NCBI GenBank assembly: GCA_038747915.1
Contig: JBCDJJ010000018.1
Coordinates: 1 to 50,460 of the forward strand
Length of the DNA stretch: 50,460 nt
Origin: JBCDAP01 sp038747915
Lineage (GTDB): Bacteria; Planctomycetota; Phycisphaerae; Phycisphaerales; UBA1924
Direction: 5' to 3'
In this document: positions 23,178-36,400 of the stretch, piece by piece
How the letters are laid out: each line of letters starts with the position of its first letter
Numbering within the stretch: the stretch's first letter is position 1
Position numbers and translations under genes: made by a program
The notes under the pieces: generated by a model
Seen by the model: only the letters and a program-made list of their open reading frames with translations
Told to the model about the DNA's origin: nothing
The model's database searches: none

Positions 23178-24370
23178 TCGTCGGGCTCCTCCGCAGACGT
23201 GTCGACGGATACCTGGGGAACCGCCCCACGATTCCATCGATCGATCGCCACCACCACACCGAGCGAGGCGGCGGTCAGCACCCACCCCGTGCCCCCCGCA
23301 GACATCAGCGGCAGCGCGATCCCCTTTGTCGGCGCCATCGCGGTCACGACGAACAGGTTCATCACCGCCTGCAACGCGAAGGTCAGCAGGATGCCCAGCA
23401 CCGCGAGCTTGGCGAGCACCGCGGTCGTGCCCCGCAGGATCGTCGCTGCAGCGATGATCACGGCGCCGTACAGCGAGAGCGTGAGCAGCGCGCCCGCCAG
23501 GCCGAGCTCCTCGCAGATGACCGCGAACAGAAAATCGGTGTGGTCTTCCGGCAGGTACCCAAACTTCCGGTACCCAAAGCCAAGCCCACGCCCCACGATG
23601 TCGCCACCGGTGATCGCCGAGATCGACTGGAGAATGTGGTACCCCGCGCCCTCGGGATCCGCGGTCGGGTCCAGGAACGTAGTCAGGCGTCGAACGCGGT
23701 ACGGACTCATCACGACGGCGCCCACGAGCGCGCCGAGCGCCACCGGGGCGAACGCCGCCAGGTGCACAAGCCGCGCACCCGCGGCGACGAGCACCAGCAC
23801 ACCCACCGCGCCGATCAGCACCCCGGTCCCAAGATCCTCGATCACAATGATGCCCACCGGCACCGCGAGCAGCGCGAGCGGCCCCAGCACCCCGCGGAAG
23901 GTCGCCAGGCGATCGCCGAGACGCACGCCGATCCAGGCCACAGCGAGCGGCACGATCCACTTGGTCACCTCGCTCGGCTGGAAGCTGAGCGGCACGCCGG
24001 GCACCTTGATCCATCGGTGCGCGTTGTTTGCGGGGTCGGCCAGACCGGGCACGTACACACCAAGCAGCGCCACCGTGCTCAGCGCCGCACAGGGCACGAG
24101 CCATCGGGCCCGCGATGGTGCGGCCAGCGCACCCGCGATCGGCGAGAGCGACACCGCGTAGAACGCTCCGATCGCGAGCGCCAGGTAGGCGGTCTGGCGT
24201 GACAGCAGGATCGACTCAAACCGCACCGACTCCCCGGGCTCGGTCGTAAACAGGGCCGAGTGCACCATCACCATCCCGAGCGTCAGCATCGCCAGCACGG
24301 CGAGCGCGATCACATCCCCGGCCCGCAGACCGACTCCCTCGTCCTCGATGGCCGCACCCGGCGCGTGCAT
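23174..24370 (-). CDS. ftsW: FtsW/RodA-type SEDS glycosyltransferase
   Basis: This SEDS-family membrane protein (398 residues, about ten helices) polymerises lipid II into glycan strands. Diagnostic parts are NNAHRWIKVPGVPLSFQPSE, the extracellular loop RRLTTFLDPTADPEGAGYHI, QSISAITGGDIVGRGLG, the LPEDHTDFLFAVICEELG segment, and GIALPLMSAGGTG. The loop lengths and linkage to murG favour FtsW over RodA. The ATG at 24370 is chosen because the protein then begins just before helix 1; the 98 extra upstream codons are not family-like and would run across the divergent promoter. No ribosome binding site is obvious. The opposite-strand gene starts 127 bases away. Confidence 0.93.
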   Translation of the reverse strand: MHAPGAAIEDEGVGLRAGDVIALAVLAMLTLGMVMVHSALFTTEPGESVRFESILLSRQTAYLALAIGAFYAVSLSPIAGALAAPSRARWLVPCAALSTVALLGVYVPGLADPANNAHRWIKVPGVPLSFQPSEVTKWIVPLAVAWIGVRLGDRLATFRGVLGPLALLAVPVGIIVIEDLGTGVLIGAVGVLVLVAAGARLVHLAAFAPVALGALVGAVVMSPYRVRRLTTFLDPTADPEGAGYHILQSISAITGGDIVGRGLGFGYRKFGYLPEDHTDFLFAVICEELGLAGALLTLSLYGAVIIAAATILRGTTAVLAKLAVLGILLTFALQAVMNLFVVTAMAPTKGIALPLMSAGGTGWVLTAASLGVVVAIDRWNRGAVPQVSVDTSAEEPDE

Positions 24371-24497
24371 GGTGGATCTATCGGGGTTCCCCTTGATCGG
24401 GCTGCAAACCCTGCGGAATCCGCGGCCCGGGGCCAGAACCCTCGTAGTGTTGATCAGCGGAGCGGGATTCTCGGGGCCCGGCACCAGGAGACGGACC
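24371..24497. promoter_or_regulatory. Divergent intergenic region between ftsW and the secreted repeat protein
   Basis: These 127 bases separate two divergently transcribed genes and should contain both promoters. An AGGAG at 24486-24490 is the ribosome binding site of the plus-strand gene. I could not identify -35/-10 pairs with confidence. Confidence 0.4.
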
Positions 24498-25559
24498 ATG
24501 AACAATCGATCGGTCGGACGAGTCGCGCGGTGGGCTGCCTCAGCAGCGATCGCACTCACCCTCGCGAGCACCGTCGCTGCGGGGAACTGCCGGTACGGCG
24601 CCCGCTCGAGTGGCTTCGGATTCTCGGTCAACACCGGCAACGTCTTCATCGGCTCCCGCTTCAATAGCTACCGCCGCGCGACGTTCCGCAGATCCTCCTT
24701 CTGCACCCCGTACCGGCTTCGGTACCGGTACCGGCCGTCCGTCTTTGTCTCGCCGGGCTTTGTGTACAAGGCGCCCTACGGGTTCGTGTCCGAATATCGC
24801 CCGGTCGCGGTTCCGGGCTACGCCGCGCCGGTCGAGAGCGCGCTGCAGCCCACCCAGACGTCCACCGCGGGTGCGGCCAGTTCCAGCACCACCTACCGGG
24901 AGTGGCAGCAGGCGGTCGTTGCGTCCAGACCCACCGACGGCGCCGCCACGGTGGGCGCCGTGGTCACCCCGATCGTCGCCCAGCGCCCGAGCGCGACGCC
25001 GGTGACGCCCATTGTGACGCCACCGGCCATGCCGGCTCTCCAGCAGACCGCACACGCGGGCGATGCGCTCGATCACGCGTGGGCGCAGCTCGCCTCTGGC
25101 GAATTTTCTGAGGCGCTCGGCGCCTTTGCGGAGGCCGCTGAACGCGATCCCGCCGCGGCCGAGCCCAAGGCCGGGTTCGCGCTCGCGTCTCTCCACCTCG
25201 GGCGGCACCGGGCCGCGGCCTGGGCTATGCGGCGAGCCTTCTCCGTCGCTGACACACCCGACACTTGGGACTGGCTCGCGGAGCACCCCCAGGCGGCGGC
25301 CGAACTACTCGATCAGGCGACAGCGAGCGCTGAGGCCTCCAGGGCCTTGGATGCCGACGATCGCCGGTTCCTCCGCGGGGCTGTCGCCCTGCTCGCGGGC
25401 CAGACCGACGAGGCGATCCGCGTGGCTGAGCAGGCGGGCGAATCGGGTGATCGGCACGCCAGCGTCGCGGCGCTGGCCTCAGCGGCCCGTGCTGAAGCGT
25501 CAGAATCCGATCAAAATCCGATCAAAGATCGTGCGGTTGCCGCCATCGTTGTGCGCTGA
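24498..25559 (+). CDS. Secreted protein with TPR-like helical repeats
   Basis: The 353-residue product begins with a Sec-type signal (MNNRSVGRVARWAASAAIAL to about residue 28, cleavage after AAG). An Arg/Tyr-rich region follows at about 30-95 (SYRRATFRRSS, YRLRYRYRPSV), then a Thr/Pro-rich linker. The C-terminal domain of about 150 residues is made of TPR-like hairpins (AWAQLASGEFSEALGAFAEAAERDP, GAVALLAGQTDEAIRVAEQAGE). TPR domains bind other proteins; the partner here is unknown. AGGAG at 24486-24490 fixes the ATG at 24498. It occupies the place before rplK where secE-nusG are commonly found. Confidence 0.75.
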   Translation: MNNRSVGRVARWAASAAIALTLASTVAAGNCRYGARSSGFGFSVNTGNVFIGSRFNSYRRATFRRSSFCTPYRLRYRYRPSVFVSPGFVYKAPYGFVSEYRPVAVPGYAAPVESALQPTQTSTAGAASSSTTYREWQQAVVASRPTDGAATVGAVVTPIVAQRPSATPVTPIVTPPAMPALQQTAHAGDALDHAWAQLASGEFSEALGAFAEAAERDPAAAEPKAGFALASLHLGRHRAAAWAMRRAFSVADTPDTWDWLAEHPQAAAELLDQATASAEASRALDADDRRFLRGAVALLAGQTDEAIRVAEQAGESGDRHASVAALASAARAEASESDQNPIKDRAVAAIVVR

Positions 25560-25851
25560 TCTTGCCGCTCGTCTGTGGGTTGTGTGAACCCGAAAGCGGT
25601 GGAACCCGTATAAGCCCATAGCATCTCTCTCTTTCTGCTCGGCGGGGTCGGCTCTCTCTTGATCCCGCCGGGCAATTTCGCTACGCTCCGCGGCTCGCAT
25701 CTCGGGCCGCCGGTGGGGTGGCCCAGGACACAACCCGAATCAACCGTTGGCACCACGCCGACCGCGGCTGGCCTCCCGAAGGCCGGGCCTGCCGCCATTG
25801 TCTCTTCACTCTGGTGATGAGTCGTGCATCGTCGTGGGAGGTGGAGGATCG
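25560..25851 (+). promoter_or_regulatory. Leader region of the rplK operon
   Basis: The 292 bases between the secreted-protein gene and rplK contain no coding frame I trust and no tRNA. A TATAAG at 25609-25614 is a possible -10 element without a convincing -35. A hairpin pairs GGCGGGGTC (25641-25649) with GATCCCGCC (25661-25669), with one G-T pair; it could be the terminator of the upstream gene or part of the operon leader. GGAGGTGGAGG just before the ATG at 25852 is a strong ribosome binding site. An L1-binding leader, as in other bacteria, is possible but not identifiable by eye. Confidence 0.45.
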
Positions 25852-26280
25852 ATGGCCAAGCGCGAAGTTGTCAATCAGATCAAGGTCATGGCGCCGGGTG
25901 GCAGTGCGACCCCGGGTCCTCCCCTCGGCCCCGCGCTCGGTGCTGCCGGTGTGAACCCCGGTCAGTTCATCCAGCAGTTCAATGCCGCCACCGCCGACAA
26001 GGGCGGGATGATGATGGGGTGCGTGATCACGGTCTACTCGGACCGTTCGTTCGAATTCGAGCTCAAGAGCCCGCCGGCGAGCGCGCTGCTCAAGAAGGCT
26101 GCGGGCGTCGAGAAGGGCTCGGGCACACCGCAGAACATGGATGGCGGCACGATCACGCGTGACCAGGTCCGCGAGATTGCCCAAGAGAAGATGGAAGACC
26201 TCAACGCCTGGGATGTGGAGTCGGCGATGCGGATGATCGAAGGTTCCGCCCGCTCCATGGGCATCGTGGTGGAGGGCTAA
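25852..26280 (+). CDS. rplK: 50S ribosomal protein L11
   Basis: L11 binds 23S rRNA at the GTPase-associated centre and takes part in factor binding and the stringent response. The 142-residue product has the usual length and the family's conserved segments: IKVMAPGGSATPGPPLGPALG at the N-terminal domain, the PPASALLKKAAG linker, and the C-terminal rRNA-binding domain (ITRDQVREIAQEKMEDLNA, GSARSMGIVV). A strong GGAGG precedes the ATG. rplA follows after 6 bases. Confidence 0.97.
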   Translation: MAKREVVNQIKVMAPGGSATPGPPLGPALGAAGVNPGQFIQQFNAATADKGGMMMGCVITVYSDRSFEFELKSPPASALLKKAAGVEKGSGTPQNMDGGTITRDQVREIAQEKMEDLNAWDVESAMRMIEGSARSMGIVVEG

Positions 26281-26286
26281 AAGACG

Positions 26287-27012
26287 ATGGCGAAGCTCAA
26301 AGACGCCCATGCTGCCCGCATCGCTCGGATGCCCAAGCGGCAGCGTTCGAACCACGAGTCGCGTACCGAGACGCCGGTGAGTGCCGCGAGCGCGGTGTCG
26401 ACGCTCAAGAAGTTCAAGGCGCCGAAGTTTGACCAGACCGTCGAGGTGGTGCTGCACCTGAACATCGACCCGCGCCAGGCGGACCAGGCCCTCCGTGGGT
26501 CGATCGCTCTGCCCGCGGGCATCGGCAAGACCAAGCGTGTCGTCGCGTTCTGCACGCCCGAGGTGGTCGGCGCCGCCAAGGAGGCCGGCGCGGTCGAGGC
26601 GGGCGGCGAGGAACTCGTCCAGAAGATCGAGAAGGGGTGGATGGATTTCGACGTGGCGGTTGCTTCGCCCGACATGATGCGTGTGATCAGCAAGCTGGGC
26701 CGCGTGCTCGGGCCGAAGGGTCTGATGCCGAGTCCGAAAGCGGGCACCGTGACCAAGGATGTGCCGCAGGCGGTCACCGAGTACGGCGCCGGCAAGGTGG
26801 AGTACCGCAACGACAAGGGCGGCAACATCCACGCACCGATCGGAAAAATGAGCTTCTCCGAGGGCGACCTTCTGGCCAACCTCGAGCACTTCATCCGTGC
26901 CATCGACGGTCAGCGGCCGTCGGCGGTGAAGGGTCAGTTCATCAAGAAGATCGCGGTGAGCGGCACGATGACGCCGAGCGTGCTGGTCGAGATCCCCGGC
27001 GGCGCCGAGTGA
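26287..27012 (+). CDS. rplA: 50S ribosomal protein L1
   Basis: L1 forms the mobile stalk at the ribosomal E site and in many bacteria represses its own operon. The 241-residue product shows the L1 pattern: VEVVLHLNIDPRQADQALRG, LPAGIGKTKRVVAFC, LGRVLGPKGLMPSPKAGTV (the L1 signature), and VEYRNDKGGNIHAPIGK. The N-terminus is about ten residues longer and more basic than usual. It lies 6 bases after rplK and 13 before rplJ. Confidence 0.97.
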   Translation: MAKLKDAHAARIARMPKRQRSNHESRTETPVSAASAVSTLKKFKAPKFDQTVEVVLHLNIDPRQADQALRGSIALPAGIGKTKRVVAFCTPEVVGAAKEAGAVEAGGEELVQKIEKGWMDFDVAVASPDMMRVISKLGRVLGPKGLMPSPKAGTVTKDVPQAVTEYGAGKVEYRNDKGGNIHAPIGKMSFSEGDLLANLEHFIRAIDGQRPSAVKGQFIKKIAVSGTMTPSVLVEIPGGAE

Positions 27013-27025
27013 GCAGGAGTCAGCG

Positions 27026-27571
27026 ATGAGCAAGCCGGTCAAGAACTACATGATCCGCGATTACCAGGGCAAGCTTGGTGAGGTCGAGGATGCGTTGATC
27101 GTCTCGACACGCGGCATCGACGCAAACACGACGAACGAACTCCGCGCCAAGCTGGCCGAGAAGGACATCCGTCTGACGGTCATCCGCAACAACCTGGCCA
27201 AGCACACTTTCAAGGACACCAACCTGGAGGCGCTCGTGCCGGCGCTCGAAGGCCCGAGCACGCTGGCCTATGGCGCCGAGAGCGTGGTCGATGTCGCCCG
27301 CGAGTTGCTCAAGTTCGCGGAGGAGATCGAGCTGCTCGAGGTGAAAGCCGGGTGCATCGAGGGCGAGCTGTACGCGGGCAAAGATGGTGTGAAGCAGCTC
27401 AGCAAGCTGCCGACGCGCGATGAGGCGATCGCCAACCTGGTCGGGTGCATCCTGAGCCCCGGTCGGAACATCGGCGGCGCGGCCAAGGGCCCCGCCAGCG
27501 TGCTGGCGGCCTGCCTCAAGAGCATCGAGGAGAAGCTCGAGAACGGCGAGGAGATCAAGAAGGCTGGATAG
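27026..27571 (+). CDS. rplJ: 50S ribosomal protein L10
   Basis: L10 anchors L7/L12 dimers to the ribosome. The 181-residue product has the N-terminal rRNA-binding domain (DALIVSTRGIDANTTNELRA, LTVIRNNLAKHTF) and the C-terminal helix that carries L7/L12 (VLAACLKSIEEKLENGEE). The ATG follows AGGAG closely. Unlike in most bacteria, rplL does not follow directly but after 273 bases. Confidence 0.96.
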   Translation: MSKPVKNYMIRDYQGKLGEVEDALIVSTRGIDANTTNELRAKLAEKDIRLTVIRNNLAKHTFKDTNLEALVPALEGPSTLAYGAESVVDVARELLKFAEEIELLEVKAGCIEGELYAGKDGVKQLSKLPTRDEAIANLVGCILSPGRNIGGAAKGPASVLAACLKSIEEKLENGEEIKKAG

Positions 27572-27844
27572 GCATCAGGCATCAGGCATGTTGGGCCACG
27601 CTTGGTGCCACCAAGATTGGTTGAACGGAACGAAGCGAATGAACTGACGGCATCAAGAGGTGAGGTATCGGTGGTGCGAAGGAGAGCTGACTCCGAGTAC
27701 TGATGCCCGATCCCTGGTGCCTTCGTACGGAACAACTGCTCCCGACTGGCCCGTGTGTTCGGGTGAAAGAGCCGGATGGTCCGGCCCCTCTCGGGAGAGG
27801 TGTACGGGCATACGCCCGTGTGTGAAACGGAAGTGAGCAACAAG
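27572..27844 (+). promoter_or_regulatory. Structured rplJ-rplL spacer with heptad repeats
   Basis: This 273-base spacer starts with a 7-base tandem repeat, GGCATCA twice plus GGCAT, from 27571 (last base of the rplJ stop) to 27589. The unit recurs at 27649-27655 and inverted (TGATGCC) at 27701-27707. Hairpins include CTTGG/CCAAG (27601-27615), CCTCT/AGAGG (27787-27800) and ACGGGC/GCCCGT (27804-27819), the last two just ahead of rplL. It may hold a separate rplL promoter or an attenuator that sets the L7/L12 excess, or a small inserted repeat element. I see no protein-coding frame. Confidence 0.5.
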
Positions 27845-28270
27845 ATGAGCGACGACGCAGCAACGGACGGGGCCACGAAGGAGTTCACCGCGGAGATCAA
27901 GGAGCTGGGCGACAAGATCGTGCAGCTGACCTTGAAGGAAGCGGTCGACCTCGCGGACTATCTGAAAGATGAGTACGGCATCGAGCCGGCCGCTGGCGGC
28001 GGCGCGGTGGTGATGGCCGGCCCAGCGGACGGTGGCGGCGCTGCTGCTGCTGAGGAGAAGACCGACTTCAACGTGGTCCTCACCTCCGCGGGTGACAAGA
28101 AGATCCAGGTCATCAAGGTTGTCCGCGAGGCGACCGGCCTGGGGCTCAAGGAAGCCAAGGAACTCGTCGACAGCGCCCCCAAGCCGATCAAGGAAGGTTT
28201 GGACAAGGACGCGGCCGAAGAGCTCAAGGGCAAGCTCGAGGAAGCCGGCGGCGCCGTCGAGCTTCAGTAA
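27845..28270 (+). CDS. rplL: 50S ribosomal protein L7/L12
   Basis: L7/L12 forms the flexible stalk that recruits translation GTPases. The 141-residue product has the N-terminal dimerisation region (IVQLTLKEAVDLADYLKDEY) and an Ala/Gly-rich hinge at about 55-75. The very conserved C-terminal domain is clear: TDFNVVLTSAGDKKIQVIK, VREATGLGLKEAKELVDSAP. The ATG at 27845 follows GGAAGTGAG. The product is slightly longer than the usual 120-130 residues at the N-terminus. Confidence 0.96.
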   Translation: MSDDAATDGATKEFTAEIKELGDKIVQLTLKEAVDLADYLKDEYGIEPAAGGGAVVMAGPADGGGAAAAEEKTDFNVVLTSAGDKKIQVIKVVREATGLGLKEAKELVDSAPKPIKEGLDKDAAEELKGKLEEAGGAVELQ

Positions 28271-28280
28271 GAAGAGTCTC

Positions 28281-28296
28281 GCTCGCCGCGGCGAGC
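28281..28296 (+). terminator. Perfect palindrome after rplL
   Basis: A 16-base perfect inverted repeat (GCTCGCCG/CGGCGAGC) begins 11 bases after the rplL stop. It can form a strong hairpin that would separate rplL from rpoB or partly attenuate read-through, as seen between these genes in other bacteria. There is no T-run. Confidence 0.4.
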
Positions 28297-28406
28297 ACCG
28301 TGGCCGGGTGACCGCACCGTCGCGGAATACCCGGTCAAAGTACAAACCGAACGGGCGGTGGTGTCGGCGTACCGGTGCCAGCGCCTGGCTTTTCTTGTCG
28401 CCGCGC

Positions 28407-28435
28407 TTGACATCTGTCGTTGCGGTGCCTTACAC
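28407..28435 (+). promoter_or_regulatory. Candidate sigma-70 promoter upstream of rpoB
   Basis: A perfect -35 hexamer TTGACA (28407-28412) is followed after 17 bases by TTACAC (28430-28435), a weak -10. Transcription would begin near 28442, giving a leader of about 170 bases before the rpoB ATG. The 342-base gap 28271-28612 otherwise holds the rplL hairpin and no coding frame that I trust. Confidence 0.4.
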
Positions 28436-28612
28436 CACGTGATACGGCTCGATCTCTCGGCACACAGGACAGCTTGACCACCCTCGGATCGCGACACAGC
28501 TCGTGCGACTGTGGCGCCGTCTCGGCGACTTGCCGTGACCGGGAGAGTGGTGCGCCGGTGGGTGGAGAGCATCGGCCGAGGGCGGGTGCATACTTGAAGG
28601 GGTTCGCTGAGC

Positions 28613-32440
<3,828 letters not shown>

Positions 32441-32578
32441 AGCCCTCGCTCCGGCGGGGCCGGTGCTGCATCGGCCCGCGGCCGGAGCGTGTACGAGAGA
32501 TGTGAGATCCGCCGCGGCGGCGGAGGAGAACGAGTTGTGAGCACCCACGAGGCACAACCAACGGCAAAGGATCGAGTG

Positions 32579-33286
32579 ATGAACGAGTGGATCGAGACAA
32601 AGCGCGTGGCAACCGCACTGACCGCGGCAGCGATCATGGCACTCGCAGGGTGCGGCGATGGCAGCAGCGGTGAGAGCACCGCAGGCCCCGCCGGTGAATC
32701 GGGCGAGCAGCCCGCGGCCACGGACGCCGCCCAGCAGGCGGCCGCAACCGCGACTGATGCCTTCGGCGATGCCGCGAACGCCGCGGTGAACGCGGGCCAA
32801 CAGGTCGTGGAAGAGGTCGCCTCAGCGGTGACCGCTGAGGGCGCGACCTCGGCGACGCCCGAAGGTTCGCTCCGCATCTACCTGGCCGCGATGGCCAGCG
32901 GCGAGTTCGAGAAGGCCCTGGATGTGATCCACCCCGACTCGCCGGGCTACAACCAGGTGCTCGGCATGGCCGGCGGCATCGAGCAGATCCGCCAGAAGGT
33001 CGCTGACGGTGAAACCACATCGCAGATGCTCGCGCTGGCGGTCAACGTGTTGACCTCGGCGTTCCAATCGGCCAGCTACGAAGAAGTCGCGGTGCAGCCG
33101 CCGAACGCGCAGTACGAGGTCACCTACGACGGCCAAGAAGATCCGTTCACGCTCAACCTGCTCCAGGTTGAGGACCAGTGGCTCATCCAGGTGCCCGATG
33201 GGGGTGTGCCGATCGCTGTCGATCGGTCGATGGAGATGGCGCAGCAGCTCCAGCGCCCCGCGGGCCCGCCCGACCCGGCGCCCTGA
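32579..33286 (+). CDS. NTF2/DUF4878-like lipoprotein inserted between rpoB and rpoC
   Basis: The 235-residue product has a lipoprotein signal (ATALTAAAIMALAGC, lipid Cys25) and a low-complexity Ala/Gly/Ser linker to about residue 95. A C-terminal domain follows (SLRIYLAAMASGEFEKALDVI, YEVTYDGQEDPF, LLQVEDQWLIQVPDGG) with the helix-then-sheet pattern of NTF2-like DUF4878 lipoproteins. The ATG at 32579 follows AAGGA; an earlier in-frame start is possible but would hide the signal. It is co-oriented with rpoB and rpoC, 138 and 189 bases from them. The function is unknown; its location is the notable feature. Confidence 0.8.
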   Translation: MNEWIETKRVATALTAAAIMALAGCGDGSSGESTAGPAGESGEQPAATDAAQQAAATATDAFGDAANAAVNAGQQVVEEVASAVTAEGATSATPEGSLRIYLAAMASGEFEKALDVIHPDSPGYNQVLGMAGGIEQIRQKVADGETTSQMLALAVNVLTSAFQSASYEEVAVQPPNAQYEVTYDGQEDPFTLNLLQVEDQWLIQVPDGGVPIAVDRSMEMAQQLQRPAGPPDPAP

Positions 33287-33475
33287 TCGGTGAGCGTCGT
33301 CGCCCGACGGCAGCGCACATCGCGTGCGCGCAACGCATGGGGTCGCTGCCACCGCGGCGGCCCTGGATTCGATGGTGACCGGGCTGCGGCTCGGTCGGTG
33401 TGGCAGCGATTGTGATCACGCTTCGGACGACCCCGGTCCGGAGCGCCCCAGACGGCTCAAGCGAGGCGACAGGCA
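33287..33475 (+). promoter_or_regulatory. Gap between the lipoprotein gene and rpoC
   Basis: These 189 bases are GC-rich and contain no coding frame I trust. They could hold a separate rpoC promoter, since the lipoprotein gene interrupts the usual rpoBC coupling, but no convincing -35/-10 pair is visible. Confidence 0.25.
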
Positions 33476-36400
33476 ATGCCAGAATCCGTGTACGACCGCG
33501 TGAACGACTTCTCGAGCGTCAAGATCACGCTCGCGAGCCCGAACGACATCCGCAGCTGGTCCTTCGGTGAGGTCAAGAAGCCCGAAACAATCAACTACCG
33601 CACCTACCGCCCCGAGAAGGATGGCCTCTTCTGCGAGCGTATCTTCGGCCCCGAGCGCGACTACGAGTGCGCCTGCGGCAAGTACAAGGGCACGAAGTAC
33701 AAGGGCATCATCTGCGACCGGTGCGGCGTGAAGGTCACGCACTCGCGCGTCCGCCGCAAGCGGATGGGTCACATCAACCTCGCGGCCCCGGTTGTGCACA
33801 TCTGGTTCTTCAAGAGCCTGCCCTCGCGTCTCGGCACGCTGCTCGGCATGAAGACGAGCGACATCGAGAAGATCGTCTACTTCCAGGACTACGTGGTTGT
33901 CGATGCGGGCGACACCGAGCTCGAGCTGCGTCAGCTGCTCACCGAAGAAGAGCACCGCGTCGCCCTCGAGAAGTACGGCAACGCCTTCCGTGCCCTGATG
34001 GGTGCCGAAGCTATCCGGGAACTGATCGAGCAGCTCGACCTCGACTCCACGGCTGAGCAGCTCCGCACAGACATCAAAGAAACGCGCAGCAAGCAGAAGC
34101 TCAAGGACTTTGCCAAGCGTCTCAAGCTCATCGAGCAGATCCGCGGCTCCGAGAACGACCCGGCCTGGCTCGTGATGGATGTGATCCCCGTGATCCCGCC
34201 GGATCTGCGGCCGCTGGTCCTCCTCGAGTCGGGCAATTTCGCCACGAGCGACCTCAACGACCTCTACCGCCGCATCATCAACCGGAACAACCGCCTCAAG
34301 AAGCTCATGGACCTCAACGCCCCCGAGGTCATCATCCGTAACGAGAAACGGATGCTTCAGCAGGCGGTCGATGCGCTCTTCGATAACGGCCGGTGCCGTC
34401 GCCCGGTGCTCGGCTCCTCCAACCGCCCGCTCAAGTCGCTGACCGACATGGTCAAGGGCAAGCAGGGTCGCTTCCGCGAGAACCTGCTGGGTAAGCGCGT
34501 CGATTACTCGGCCCGCTCGGTCATCGTCGTGGGCCCCGAGCTCAAGCTCCACCAGTGCGGCCTGCCCAAGAAGATCGCGCTGGAGCTCTTTCAGCCGTTC
34601 ATCATCCGCAAGCTCAAGGAGCACGGCCTCGCCGACACCATCAAGAGCGCGAAGCGGATGCTCGAGCGCCGCGACCCCGAGGTGTGGGACATCCTCGAAG
34701 AGGTCATCTTCCAGCACCCTGTGCTGCTCAACCGCGCCCCGACGCTTCACCGGATGGGCATCCAGGCCTTCGAGCCGGTGCTGGTCGAGGGCAACGCGAT
34801 CAAGGTGCATCCGCTGGTATGCACCGGCTTCAACGCCGACTTTGATGGCGATCAGATGGCGGTGCACCTGCCGCTGAGCGTCGAAGCGCAGGCCGAGGCT
34901 CACGTTTTGATGCTGGCCACGCACAACATCTTCTCGCCCGCCAATGGCAACCCGATCATCTCGCCCTCGCAGGACATCGTGCTGGGCGTGTACTTCATCA
35001 CGCTCATCGACGAGGACATCGCCGACGACGAGGGCAACTACGACCTCTCCTCGGTGCGCCGGTTCAAGGATCGCCAGGAAGCGCTGCTCGCTTTCGACCA
35101 CGGCAGCATCGGCATCCACGAGCCGATCGTGGTGCGTCTCGACGGCTTCACACAGGTTGTCAACAAGGAGCGCGGCCCGGTCGAGGCCCTGCCGGAGGAC
35201 AAGCGTGTCGTCACCAGCGTCGGGCGCATTCTGTTCGCGGAGATCCTGGCCGACGGGATGCCCTTCTACAACTGCAAGCTCGGCAAGAAGGGCGCCGCGC
35301 GGGCCATCGACGACTCCTACGCCTACGCCGGCCGTGCCAACACCATCGACTTCCTCGACCGCCTCAAGGAGATCGGCTTCAAGTGGTCGACGCTCGCGGG
35401 TATCAGCTTCGGCGTGACCGACCTGCGTATCCCCGAGAACAAGCAGGACCTGCTCGACAACGCCGAGAAGCTTGCCAACAAGGTGCGCAAGAACTTCGAC
35501 CGCGGCATCATCACCGAGCGTGAGCGTTACAACCAGTTGCTCGACATCTGGGCACACTGCCGCGAAGAGGTCACCAAGGCGCTCGTCGAGACCCTCAAGA
35601 CCGATCGCCGCGGCCCCAACGGCGAATACCTCGACACCACCGACCGCACGCAGGGCAAGCATTACCTCAACCCCGTGTACGTCATGTCGGACTCGGGCGC
35701 ACGCGGCAACCGCTCGCAGATGCAGCAGCTCGCGGCCATGCGCGGCCTGATGGCCAAGCCTTCCGGTGACATCATCGAGACGCCCATCCGGGCGAACTTC
35801 CGCGAAGGCTTGAACGTGCTCGAGTACTTCTCGAGCACGCACGGCGCCCGCAAGGGTCTGGCCGATACCGCGCTCAAGACCGCTGACTCGGGCTACCTCA
35901 CCCGCAAGCTGTGCGATGTCGCCCAGTCCGTGATCATCGGTGAGAACGACTGCGGTTCGAAGCGTGGCATCATCAAGCGTGCGATCTACAAGGGCGAGGA
36001 CGTCGAGGTGCCGCTGAGCGAGCGCATCGTCGGCCGCGTGAGCCGCAACAACATCATCAACCCGGTGACAGACGAGGTGATCGTCCGCGAGAACGAGCCG
36101 ATCACCATGGAGTCGGCCAAGCGCATCGAGGAGCTGGGCATCGACGCGGTGACCGTGCGCTCGCCGCTGACCTCGGAGAGCGAGTCGGGGTGTTCGGTGC
36201 TGGATTACGGCCTCGACATGTCCACCGGCAAGCTCGCCGAGCCGGGTCTAGCGGTCGGCATCATTGCGGCCCAGTCGATCGGCGAGCCGGGGACGCAGCT
36301 CACCATGCGCACGTTCCACACGGGCGGTGTGGCCACCTCAAAGGTGCTCGAGACCGACATCCGCGCCACCCAGGCCGGCACCATCGAGCTGCGCCACTGC

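Noticed and set aside
25560..25851. Possible tRNA gene before rplK
   Set aside because: I looked for a T-arm pattern and cloverleaf pairing in this gap and found none.
27571..27589. Possible CRISPR-like repeat
   Set aside because: It is a 7-base tandem repeat with no spacers of regular length; no CRISPR array is present in the window.
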